NCBI GenBank assembly: GCA_900551815.1
Contig: URXE01000024.1
Span: forward strand, 1 to 32,491
Source: an uncultured Collinsella sp.
GTDB taxonomy: Bacteria > Actinomycetota > Coriobacteriia > Coriobacteriales > Coriobacteriaceae
Direction of reading: 5' to 3'
Length of the DNA stretch: 32,491 nucleotides
The notes beneath the pieces are model-generated. The model was not told the origin of the DNA. It was given only the letters and a program-made list of their open reading frames with translations, and did not search any database. Below, one piece after another: positions 24,701 to 30,585 of this stretch (position 1 is its first letter; each line of letters starts with the position of its first letter). The position numbers and the translations under genes are program-made.

Positions 24701-25974
24701 TGGTTCCCACCAGTGCCGGTACCGTCGAGATGCTCAGCAAGTCTTCGGGCGATGTGCTCGGAAGTGTTTCGGTTGGGGCGATTGTCAACTCCACCTGTGT
24801 GCTTTCGGCTGACGGCAGCCATGCCTATCTCATCTCGCGCGACGGCAAGCTGCACGTGTTGGCGATTTCTGATGGCGACTCACGCGATGCGGATGCCGCT
24901 TCGCGTATTACCGAGGAGCGCGTAGTTGACCTTGGCCTTACCGGCTGCGCGTGTGTGCCTACGATGTATGATGGCAAGCTGATTGTTGGCGGCGAGGTTG
25001 CTGGCGGCTCTGCGCTAGCGATTATTGATCTGGCCCACGACTTTGCCAAGACGCTGGTTTCGTCTGCCGATGACGCTGCGCTTCCTATTGGTGGTATCAA
25101 GGGCGCTCCGCTGGTGAGTGTCCAGGGCGAAGAGGCGTATGTCTACTTTACGGTTAACTACGGCGAGAGCTCTGATTACGTTAACTACACCTCGGGCGGT
25201 GGCGTATATCGCTACAAGTTGGGTGACGCTGAGGCTTCTGGTGTGTTTAGCGCAACGGGCCACTACAACTTCTGTGACTCGCCAATCGCTTGTGATGCGC
25301 AGGGCAACTTGTACTACATCAACGACTCTGGCACGCTGTTCAAGCTGAATGCTGGCGTTAAGGTTTCGTTTAGCGCTGGCGAGGGGTCCAAGGTCGATTT
25401 TCAGACTACGGCCGCCAACGGCTCTATCGCCAAGCCGGCGGATCCGACGCGCGAGGGCTACACCTTCGCTGGTTGGTATACCGACGAGGCTTGTACGGAG
25501 GCGTATGACTTTAGCGTTGCGGTGACGGCTGATATGACGCTGTATGCCAAGTGGGTCAAGAATGCCGTTAACCCTGGTGGTAACGGCGGCAATGGCGGCT
25601 CCAATGGCGGCTCGGGTAATGCCGGTGCTGGTTCTGGCTCCGGTAACGGCACAAACGGCCAGCAGACTGGCGGTGCTGTTGATCCGGGCCAAAAGCCGGT
25701 GTCCACCACGACCAAGACCGAGACCAAGGACGGCAAGGATTCCAAGAAGGATTCCGACAAGTCCGACAAGAAGGACAGCAAGAAGTCTGATAAGAAGTCC
25801 AGCAAGTCCGGCTCCAAGTCGGATACGGGCGCGGCCGCCACGACTACCGCTAAGAAGTCCGCTGAGGCTCCCGCGCAGCAGTCTGGCTTCAATCCGCTTG
25901 CCATCGTCGGCGTTGCGGCTGGCGTGATCGGTCTTGCCGTCATCGGCGTGTTCGTATTCACCAAGCGTCGGTAG
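18787..25974 (+). CDS. Giant surface protein: Ig-like repeats, three DUF4430 domains, beta-propeller
   Basis: This 2,395-residue protein has a signal peptide (about 14-48, ending AQLWA) and an Ala/Asp-rich linker. Seven Ig-like repeats follow (about 142-908), each ending in a GKYLKVKV-type strand, then an Ig-like/helical region (to ~1400). Three DUF4430 domains lie at about 1413-1530, 1537-1653 and 1657-1763, each with a W.(F/Y)(V/I)NG motif and a closing GD..VW.Y strand. A PQQ-type beta-propeller spans about 1805-2190 (YLAVNKRLLKIDAESGKVL). A Listeria-Bacteroides-type repeat with GYTFAGWYTDEACT (about 2191-2258), Gly-rich and Lys-rich linkers and a membrane helix ending FTKRR complete the chain; there is no LPxTG. 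DUF4430 resembles the C-terminal domain of transcobalamin and intrinsic factor. A B12 riboswitch precedes the gene, so corrinoid capture at the cell surface is the favoured role, but this is inference. The start at 18787 has GGAG upstream; ATG at 18706 is less likely. Confidence 0.85.
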   Translation: MDMFEDECQRASWRRHGAIARGVAKRGLVAFLAFAMAFGTTPAQLWAEGAEGITEAVTQAATDGEGAAADDGTAADTGANSAAASAAADGDGADQGATASAANGDDTAADNATESENSSAKPAASEQKNAIAAASATTLSSEAKVYIQDAKDKDNSYSTKSGALNAGDTLWANMYDEVEDDWYGTSTESVANPSTWTYTWLAGTTRHSSNVDDYTEVVGHEQSLNVTAAMEGKYFICKVTADGKDYYGPAAYDSGINAKDIPGPVLGAGQMELSSVKLSSDTPSIGDTLTATPYISYYQQAPADAKVTYTWFASTSQSLGFTKIEGETGATLTLTDDLEGKYVKVEATAGVNTVSKTTSSKVKQAGAVEISAVSIINTKDNTSVFAVGDTAKARAKEKGGAYGAFVDADKLNFQWQSSDTKSGTYTDIAGATGETLELTDALGGKYLKCKVSSKIGSSSLTNSTGALVAAAGSINVTSVTMSPTSGKVEVGSTITATAKAGSTDVTADSYVTWQWYKGTSRYASSCNTPIEGETGNTLTVTAALKGYYVVAKANGGYGEQKPYYAAGPVSVAGQVELYDVQFEGSPATNGVHVGDTLKTKVRKKDGSNYSYIERTDNVTYQWQYANTSSSYDSAYTDIPGATEATYTVDAAYAGKYLRVKVTSENTVFSTQKKSSYSGTQSIAPLGPVTLKGQYELAGIELAEKNVTLSVGSKITPSVQVPGSWSGSTKDVPDDADLTMAWYAKGEGDADWTELTDGIDTTDGSLTISDALVGKRIKVTANALDNTVEWVSPDSVTAAGEYSLLRVITTPQINSDSTHLVSGDSVKATAQAKRADGSTTNGIDVTAQATVAWYAADDAKASAADWTLLSDMSGATATVSASAAGKYLKAVATSGDSTVELVSANKVIAAGSLEAAVQKLNDANKQISVDYSAKGGNVNDALKAQLADLGFTDVDVKVSEGGVAFNAEDAKATVGISDAQDKTNGDVTFFFIDPNDYTGYNIDGLRNADVAFELSRDGKTEYYLPNKSVQVAWDEARVQQMLDDAAEQIAIGYAAGDSAESVTSNLTLPYRAGSEKKFEASWKSSDGDVIWPSGYGWDDYTGKVTRVSSDRAVTLTATVSFVSGGPSDVKGSHDFTVTVKGDPEKVAADKKALQEKVDAAFTYDNIKYSGTDAVANKDGLTADLQMPRTSTLNIDGKYYEVKYSASTDDITFNGYKGTVYQPLPGTEAAKTKVTLTVTDKSNAEVTASKTLDFAIAPQDQNELDAELSLMEQAKAGYAAAILNGQDAAAVTGDMHAFQKAYLDADGNLAWSYNKATTDSTSLGIVPVDLPGYDAMSGQDWRLFKSSNSSIVSAENLKVTQPQYNTKVVVSSRLTSEKYARYAERYPDNATYAKLANQDVSATLTVVGTSGQNSPEVTATCSVIGVDAKGKQQTWAAASQYTLKNGSTAADLSEELFKQAGLKADYDPNGSWGWVLNSVTSPFEPNRTLAYDHATGAYWQLFINGVAASVGAGNHKLEAGDSVVWCYSKYGDAAPTDRLSVSCTVIGQDASGAQQTWAQPTTSLVEEGATAADLSEQVFKQAGIGADVQTGSYGWFLNSLTSPFNKNVTLSTVQVNESTWKSWQFFVNGKMANVGAGNYTLKAGDEIAWVYGSDGTMPGQVSVSMEIIGKKDDKAQRWTDPSKQVFVGGTTIKDATAAYFDALGIKSEMYDQLGYWGVHSLVSPLDGTKLAGAWSYFVNGVPGSQLDSDYVVKSGDTIVWAYAAGDTVPNPDEVVVNPSAPRPSGWKSDWDGKSNAAVENVSTPTGALASSWTFDWKAYSGSAYPNASEPIVVNGNVYLAVNKRLLKIDAESGKVLAESNLKKAVGYTSRPIYANGLVIVPLDGGAVQALTADALTTVWVTDSVSEIAQSNSQLTVDGNYLYVGTVDVDYGTSTYNNGHLTRINILTGAVSWQHVNANEGYYWTGATVGDDFVLVPTSAGTVEMLSKSSGDVLGSVSVGAIVNSTCVLSADGSHAYLISRDGKLHVLAISDGDSRDADAASRITEERVVDLGLTGCACVPTMYDGKLIVGGEVAGGSALAIIDLAHDFAKTLVSSADDAALPIGGIKGAPLVSVQGEEAYVYFTVNYGESSDYVNYTSGGGVYRYKLGDAEASGVFSATGHYNFCDSPIACDAQGNLYYINDSGTLFKLNAGVKVSFSAGEGSKVDFQTTAANGSIAKPADPTREGYTFAGWYTDEACTEAYDFSVAVTADMTLYAKWVKNAVNPGGNGGNGGSNGGSGNAGAGSGSGNGTNGQQTGGAVDPGQKPVSTTTKTETKDGKDSKKDSDKSDKKDSKKSDKKSSKSGSKSDTGAAATTTAKKSAEAPAQQSGFNPLAIVGVAAGVIGLAVIGVFVFTKRR
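19211..21510 (+). repeat. Seven Ig-like repeats of the surface protein
   Basis: Coding repeats of ~100 codons each start near 19211, 19591, 19888, 20206, 20509, 20867 and 21187. Each ends in a variant of one strand: GKYFICKV, GKYVKVEA, GKYLKCKV, GYYVVAKA, GKYLRVKV, GKRIKVTA, GKYLKAVA. They probably make a stalk that lifts the distal domains off the cell wall. Confidence 0.7.
23022..24075 (+). repeat. Three tandem DUF4430 domains of the surface protein
   Basis: Units at about 23022-23375, 23395-23745 and 23757-24075 share VSVSCTVIGQD-type first strands, an (A)DLSEE/QxFKQAG helix (first two units), WQLFINGV/WQFFVNGK/WSYFVNGV and GDSVVWCY/GDEIAWVY/GDTIVWAY ends. The first two units are most alike; the third is more diverged. 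Confidence 0.75.
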
Positions 25975-25983
25975 GTGAGGGCT

Positions 25984-26880
25984 GTGTCCAATAAGCCACA
26001 GGACGCCGAGTCCAAGCAGCCCGACTCGTCGTTCATTCAGCTTGACGATACAAAGCAAAAGGGCGCCGCTTCGGCGGCGTCCGCCCCGCGGCGCAAGGCA
26101 CTTGTTGGTGTTCTGACAGCCGTCTGTATCGTCTTGATCGTTGTGTCGCTGGGTTTTGTCTATCCCTCTGCCGGCAGTGCATGGTCCATCGACTGGATTG
26201 CGCGGGCTGTGACGGGGGAGAGCGTCGTTGCCAAGGATGCGTCGGTTTCCGGCTCGACTACCGCTTCGGGTAAGGCTGCGCCCAAGGACTCCAAATCTTC
26301 GGACAATGCGAAGGACGGGTCGAAGGATTCGGATGAATCTGACTCCAAGGACGATTCCGAGTCTTCGGACAAGAAGTCGGACAAGGACTCGAAAGAGAAG
26401 AAGTCCGAAGGCAAGGGCGGCAAGAAGTCCAGCAACACGTCTGCCGGACAGGGCTCCGAATCCGCCGGTGGATCGAGCTCTTCTTCGGGCAGCGGCTCGG
26501 CGTCCGGCGGTGGGTCTGCATCCAACAATGGCGGCGCCTCTGCGGGCAATCAGGGCGGCTCGCAGCGGTCTGGCTATGTCACGGTGACTGTTTCGGTCAC
26601 ATCGAGCGCTGTGGGCAATCCTGTGTCTTCTGGCGGTACGTTCACCTTCAACGAGGGTGCCACGGTCTACGACGCTCTGTGCGCCCTAGGGCTTTCCGTC
26701 AATGCGCACGGCTCGTCGTACGGCACGTATGTCGCCGCTATCGGCGGCCTGGCCGAGAAGGAGCACGGCGGCACGAGCGGCTGGATGTACTCTGTCAACG
26801 GCGTAACGCCCAATACGGCCTGCAGCAATTACATTCTCAAGAATGGCGACACCGTCGTGTGGTATTACGTAACGGGCTAG
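25984..26880 (+). CDS. Membrane-anchored protein with C-terminal DUF4430 domain
   Basis: The gene starts 9 nt after the giant surface-protein gene, in the same operon and so under the same B12 riboswitch. GTG at 25984 follows AGGTGAGG; GTG at 25975 is an alternative. The product (about 298 aa) has a short cytoplasmic N-terminus, one membrane helix (about 41-64, ALVGVLTAVCIVLIVVSLGF), a long Ser/Lys/Asp-rich spacer and then a compact DUF4430 domain (about 200-298). The domain shows GATVYDALCALGLSV, GGTSGWMYSVNGV and the closing GDTVVWYYVTG. The low-complexity spacer would span the cell wall. It would place a transcobalamin-like domain next to the membrane, where it could pass a ligand from the giant protein to a transporter. 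That hand-over role is inference; no B12 ABC transporter is in the window. Confidence 0.85.
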   Translation: MSNKPQDAESKQPDSSFIQLDDTKQKGAASAASAPRRKALVGVLTAVCIVLIVVSLGFVYPSAGSAWSIDWIARAVTGESVVAKDASVSGSTTASGKAAPKDSKSSDNAKDGSKDSDESDSKDDSESSDKKSDKDSKEKKSEGKGGKKSSNTSAGQGSESAGGSSSSSGSGSASGGGSASNNGGASAGNQGGSQRSGYVTVTVSVTSSAVGNPVSSGGTFTFNEGATVYDALCALGLSVNAHGSSYGTYVAAIGGLAEKEHGGTSGWMYSVNGVTPNTACSNYILKNGDTVVWYYVTG

Positions 26881-26900
26881 AGGCCTCGACATAGCACGCC

Positions 26901-26940
26901 AAACGGGCGGTTCGGACAAACATCCGGGCCGCCCGTTTTT
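26901..26940 (+). terminator. Terminator of the B12-riboswitch operon
   Basis: AAACGGGCGGTTCGG pairs with CCGGGCCGCCCGTTT (two G-U pairs) around ACAAACAT and runs into TTTTT. It lies 20 nt after the stop codon of the small DUF4430 protein. Confidence 0.9.
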
Positions 26941-26975
26941 CATGCGAATGGGACTGGCTCGCCCGGTCTCTCTGC

Positions 26976-27013
26976 AAACAAAAAGCCGGTTGGAACGTGA
27001 ATTCCAACCGGCT
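26976..27013 (-). terminator. Terminator of the first GtrA-family gene
   Basis: AGCCGGTTGGAA (26984-26995) pairs with TTCCAACCGGCT (27002-27013). On the minus strand it is followed by TTTTGTTTG, giving a canonical terminator 26 nt beyond the gtrA stop codon. Confidence 0.9.
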
Positions 27014-27038
27014 GCGAAGCGAGATTATGTTGGGCCGT

Positions 27039-27446
27039 CTACGACCGTGCGCCTTCGAGGAAGAAGCGGCGGCTAAAGTAGTTGTACCAGGTGACCAGGA
27101 ACGTGGCGATGGCCTTCATGGCCTGGTAGCCGATGCTCAAAAACGTGACGCCCACAAACATGTACAGGTCGTTGAGACCCAGGCCAATCACCGACAGGAT
27201 GGTGAAGATCGTGAACTCGCGCTTGCGGCTCATGCCCTCGCGATGGTCGAACACGTACTTCATGCTGAGCCAGTAGTTGACCACGACGGACGTGATAAAC
27301 GAGATCGTGGTGCTCATCAAAAAGTCGAGATGGAACAGCTCGACGAGCGCAATGAGCATGCCCCAGTCGATGCCAAAGGAGATAAGACCCACGACAGCGA
27401 ACTTGAGGAATTGCTTAGTATGAGGTTGTGCCAGTGCCTCGCGCAC
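27039..27446 (-). CDS. GtrA-family membrane protein
   Basis: GtrA proteins are small four-helix membrane proteins, thought to flip or escort polyprenyl-phosphate-linked sugars for surface glycan modification. This 135-residue product shows the family pattern: FLKFAVVGLISFGIDWGM at the first helix, VVNYWLSMKYVF near residue 60, and a third and fourth helix with FTIFTILSVIGLGLNDLYMF and FLVTWYNYFSRRFFL. The start is GTG at 27446 with a weak GGATG upstream. A second GtrA gene lies 219 nt upstream on the same strand, and a polysaccharide ABC exporter is 3 kb further, so the region serves cell-surface glycans. Confidence 0.85.
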   Translation of the reverse strand: MREALAQPHTKQFLKFAVVGLISFGIDWGMLIALVELFHLDFLMSTTISFITSVVVNYWLSMKYVFDHREGMSRKREFTIFTILSVIGLGLNDLYMFVGVTFLSIGYQAMKAIATFLVTWYNYFSRRFFLEGARS

Positions 27447-27597
27447 GTAATCACATCCAATGCGTTGATGAATCGAGCAAAGGATACTTTAGAGCTTTTG
27501 CAAGGGAAACGTAAGGGCTTTGCCAAGAACTATACGAACTCGCCAAATTTGCAAGAGACAATCCGCAAACGTCGTAAATCCTTCCGTAAACGAGCAA

Positions 27598-27641
27598 GGC
27601 CCACGAACAACGCAGCGCTCGACGCACGTCGTCCGTGGGCC
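27598..27641 (-). terminator. Hairpin downstream of the second GtrA gene
   Basis: GGCCCACG and CGTGGGCC pair across 28 nt, 25-68 nt beyond the stop codon of the second gtrA gene. No clear T-run follows on the minus strand, so the terminator call is tentative. Beyond it, 27447-27597 shows no gene. Confidence 0.35.
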
Positions 27642-27665
27642 CCGTAGTGCAACGAGGAGGCCGAA

Positions 27666-28061
27666 CTACTTGGTCTCCTCGCCCTCCAGGAAGATCTTTC
27701 GGGTCACAAAGTTGTAGACCATAACAAGCGCGGTGGCGCAAATCTTGGCGATATTGGCCTCGAGCCCCAGGCCGGCGTTGAGCGCCAGCACGATACCGTC
27801 GTTGAGGGCCAAGCCGATCACGGACAGCACGACAAAGATAATGAACTCGCGGCGGCGGCTCATGCCCTCCTTGTGCGCAAACACGTACTTCATGCTCGCG
27901 ACGTAGTTAAAGATGAGCGAGACGATAAAGCCGCTGGTATTGGCGATCAGGATGTTAAGGCCCAGACCGTAGTGGAGCAGATTCATGATGCCAAAGTCAA
28001 TGACCGTGGCGACGACGCCGACGACGCCAAACTTCATGATCTGCGCAAGGAGCTTTTGCAT
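27666..28061 (-). CDS. GtrA-family membrane protein, second copy
   Basis: The 131-residue form starts MQKLLAQIMKFGVVGVV, close in layout to the neighbouring GtrA protein, and carries the same landmarks: DFGIMNLL, FNYVASMKYVF, a basic loop HKEGMSRRREF (nearly identical to HREGMSRKREF in the neighbour) and the C-terminal VYNFVTRKIFLEG. The two genes are diverged tandem paralogues. The ATG at 28061 is preceded by AAGGCAGG and gives the usual family length; a TTG at 28124 in the same frame would add 21 residues and cannot be excluded. It follows the frameshifted fbp tail by 79 nt. Confidence 0.85.
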   Translation of the reverse strand: MQKLLAQIMKFGVVGVVATVIDFGIMNLLHYGLGLNILIANTSGFIVSLIFNYVASMKYVFAHKEGMSRRREFIIFVVLSVIGLALNDGIVLALNAGLGLEANIAKICATALVMVYNFVTRKIFLEGEETK

Positions 28062-28139
28062 GGTACCTGCCTTAGGGTGGCGCCATAGCGCCGTGGGGAT
28101 GATGAACTCAGAAAGTTTAGCCAATCCCCACGGGTGGAG

Positions 28140-28285
28140 CTAGGCGCGCTCCTCGATAGCACCGTTTCTATATGCATCGAGCAGCTGGCGCAGGTCCTGG
28201 ATTTGGCTGCGGATCTTGGCACCGGTATCGGTGTCGCTCACCATGCGGCGCCGGTCTGCCTCGTCAAAGCGGTTGGCTCGCTCTC
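28140..28285 (-). pseudogene. fbp: Displaced C-terminal codons of fbp (frameshift)
   Basis: In another frame from the main fbp reading, this stretch encodes ANRFDEADRRRMVSDTDTG followed by AKIRSQIQDLRQLLDAYRNG and ends at TAG (28140-28142). That is the usual end of class III fructose-1,6-bisphosphatase. The break lies at GAGCGAGC (minus strand, 28276-28283), where a third GAGC unit or one extra base would restore the frame. The whole gene would then be about 637-638 residues, the normal length. Confidence 0.8.
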
Positions 28286-30052
28286 GATGTCGATGTTGCG
28301 GGTAAGTGCCTCGGCAACCGTGGTAAAGGCTTGGTGCGACTTAAGGCGACATCCGCGCGAGCTGGAGATAAGCGTGTAGCCGGCTATGCCCGTCTTGGGA
28401 TGGTAGGCGCGGCAGAAGCCGCCATCGATGACCAGCAGCTTACCGTTGGCGCGGATGGGCTGCTCGCCTTTGGTGGTCTTGACCGGGGTGTGGCCGTTGA
28501 TGATGTGGCCGGTCGGCGAACAGGCCATGGGGGCAACGCCGAACTCGCGCATGATGTCGTCGCAGACAGAGGGCGACTTGGTAAGCGTGAAGTACGGGTC
28601 CATCGGCTCGACCCAGGTGCTCTTATCGGCGATATAGGCGCGCTCAAAGGTGCGCACCAGGCGACCGCTGGCGGGCGAGTTAAAGCCGATCCACAGGTAC
28701 CACATCCAGTCGAGGGCGTCGCGGTCGCCCACGCGCCAGGCGCGGCGGGCGATACGGTCGCAAAAATCGAGATAATCGCGGCCAGAGCGATATGTTCCCA
28801 TGCAATTGAAGCTCGAAAACGTGCCGTCGTCATTCATGGGAACACAGCCGTGGAACAGAAGGTTGCCGTTGCGTACCAGATAAACGGATCCATGGCTGTA
28901 GAGGAATTCGATATGGCGACGCAGATGATCGGCTCCAGTGAACTCTGCTACGAGCTTATCGACGATAGCCTGCTCTTCCTCTGTGAGATCATAAGGGCGT
29001 TCGGGATCGACGGTGGGGAAGTCGTTTGTGCGCATCTTCCAGGTAGTGCCGTTGATATCGATGGTGCCTTCGTTTGTATCGATCTTGTCGAGCAACAGAC
29101 GATCTTGCATGTCGAACTCGGGGTGGCGCATGATGATCTGCCCCTCGAGCTTGAACAGCAAGACGTTGATGGCTTTGATGAGCGGTGTGATGCTGTCGTT
29201 GGCGTGATAGGTCTTGTTTGCGAAGGCGACAAGGGCGCGCAGCGAGATGCCATAATCGTTTTCGAGGATCTCGTAGTTGTCGTAGCGCAGATTATTGCGC
29301 AAGACGCTGATGATGCACGCTTCTTCGCCTGCAGCGGCTCCCATCCATAAGATGTCGTGATTGCCCCATTGGATATCGAGCGAATGATAGTCCATCAAGC
29401 GGTCCATAATTTTTGCCGCACCGCCGCCACGGTCAAAGACGTCTCCCACAAGATGCAGGTGATCGACTGCCAGGCGTTTGATGAGCGCCGAGAGCGAGCG
29501 GATAAAGTCGTCGGTCGAGTCGGTCTCGAGAATCGAGTCGATGATGCGCTCGTGATAGCGAATGCGGTAGTTGTTTTCATCCGGGTGCGTATGCAGCAGT
29601 TCATCGATGATATAGGCGTAATCGTGAGGGATGGCCTTACGGACTTTGGAGCGCGTGTAGCGACTCGAAAGGGAGCGCGCCACGGTGATGAGATGGTTGA
29701 GATTCTCTTTGTACCAGGTGGGGGAGTCCCGTCTCGCCGCACGCACCAGGCGCAGCTTTTCGCTTGGATAGTAGATGAGCGTGCACAGGTCGCCCTTTTC
29801 GCAGTCGGACAGCGTATCGCCGAATATTTCGTCAACGTGCTCGCGAATAACGCCCGAGCAGTTGTTGAGGATGTGCATGAAGGCTTCGTATTCACCGTGC
29901 AGGTCACTCATAAAGTGCTCGGTTCCTTTGGGCAGATTGAGAATCGCCTGCAGGTTGATGATCTCGGTGAAGACAGACTGCTGGTTGGGAAACTGCTGCG
30001 AGAGCAGCGAGAGGTACTTCATGGTTTGTTCGGCACGTTCTGTAGCGACCAT
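28238..30052 (-). CDS. fbp: Fructose-1,6-bisphosphatase class III, C-terminus altered by a frameshift
   Basis: The enzyme removes the 1-phosphate from fructose-1,6-bisphosphate in gluconeogenesis. Class III proteins use a calcineurin-like metal centre, seen here as SDLHGEYEAF (D50), VGDVFDRGGG (202-211) and WGNHDILWMG (229-238), with INGHTPVKTTKGEQPI and LLVIDGGFCRAYH further on. The start at 30052 has AAGGAG 7 nt upstream; a longer frame to 30133 has none. As sequenced, the protein ends after 604 residues with a foreign tail (about PTALTRQTGAAW), losing ~45 native C-terminal residues found in the next frame. The catalytic motifs are intact, so some activity could remain, but oligomerisation or stability may be affected. 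The shift may also be a sequencing error. Confidence 0.9.
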   Translation of the reverse strand: MVATERAEQTMKYLSLLSQQFPNQQSVFTEIINLQAILNLPKGTEHFMSDLHGEYEAFMHILNNCSGVIREHVDEIFGDTLSDCEKGDLCTLIYYPSEKLRLVRAARRDSPTWYKENLNHLITVARSLSSRYTRSKVRKAIPHDYAYIIDELLHTHPDENNYRIRYHERIIDSILETDSTDDFIRSLSALIKRLAVDHLHLVGDVFDRGGGAAKIMDRLMDYHSLDIQWGNHDILWMGAAAGEEACIISVLRNNLRYDNYEILENDYGISLRALVAFANKTYHANDSITPLIKAINVLLFKLEGQIIMRHPEFDMQDRLLLDKIDTNEGTIDINGTTWKMRTNDFPTVDPERPYDLTEEEQAIVDKLVAEFTGADHLRRHIEFLYSHGSVYLVRNGNLLFHGCVPMNDDGTFSSFNCMGTYRSGRDYLDFCDRIARRAWRVGDRDALDWMWYLWIGFNSPASGRLVRTFERAYIADKSTWVEPMDPYFTLTKSPSVCDDIMREFGVAPMACSPTGHIINGHTPVKTTKGEQPIRANGKLLVIDGGFCRAYHPKTGIAGYTLISSSRGCRLKSHQAFTTVAEALTRNIDIESEPTALTRQTGAAW

Positions 30053-30237
30053 TGATATGCTCCTTGTCGCTCGAGGGGCGTTGTTGCCGCAATGGCTGGC
30101 ATATACCAGTGTAGCCATGATGCGGCGCGACAAGGCGGGGCTATCAAAGAATCAAACGGTCATGCGTTTTAGCATGGAGACGGTATGTGCGCGGGCTGGG
30201 TGTATTCCGTTTACGCGCGCACAGCTGCCGCCGATGC

Positions 30238-30558
30238 CTACCAGCAAACGTGTGCGTCTCGATGCATATGTGTGGAGTGGGAGTTTTCGCGCTCGGTGCA
30301 TTCGCCCGTATGGTCTTCCAAGAGCTTCCAAGCGGGAATATCCAACCCGTCGGCAATGCGCTGCAGCGAGTCAATCTGTATATTGCAGCCCCGGCACTCA
30401 AGCGTGTTGATCATTTGACGCGAAAGGCCGACCATCAGGCCAAAGCGTGTCTGGGAAAGGCCCATCTCCTCGCGCGCACGGCGGAGGTTGTCGCCTAAAA
30501 TACGCGGAAGGGTGCCTGCGGTGTAGACTCCTTCCGCCTTCTCGATCTTATGGGGCAT
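30238..30558 (-). CDS. XRE-family transcriptional regulator
   Basis: A helix-turn-helix of the XRE/Cro type covers about residues 18-76: ILGDNLRRAREEMGLSQTRF, then GLMVGLSRQMINTLECRG and LQRIADGLDIPAWKLLED. The tail is short, His/Cys-containing (HSTHMHRDAHVCW) and not part of the fold; it could bind a metal but may be meaningless. The protein has no sensor domain. The ATG at 30558 has only a weak AAAG upstream. It lies 27 nt downstream of the ABC exporter ATPase gene on the same strand, so it may be co-transcribed with the exporter genes. The 30053-30237 interval holds the fbp 5' region. Confidence 0.85.
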   Translation of the reverse strand: MPHKIEKAEGVYTAGTLPRILGDNLRRAREEMGLSQTRFGLMVGLSRQMINTLECRGCNIQIDSLQRIADGLDIPAWKLLEDHTGECTERENSHSTHMHRDAHVCW

Positions 30559-30585
30559 ATTGTGCTTTCGATTGCTGCCCGCGGG

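Noticed and set aside
25741..25860. Lys/Ser/Asp-rich repeats as a possible CRISPR or satellite
   Set aside because: The periodicity is that of a low-complexity coding linker in frame with the surface protein; no spacer-repeat structure exists.
25800..25974. Sortase (LPxTG) signal in the giant surface protein
   Set aside because: The C-terminus has a membrane helix and a basic FTKRR tail, but no LPxTG-like motif was found before it.
30187..30230. GTGCGCG/CGCGCAC inverted repeat as a terminator for the XRE gene
   Set aside because: The stem is short, the loop is long and no T-run follows on the minus strand.
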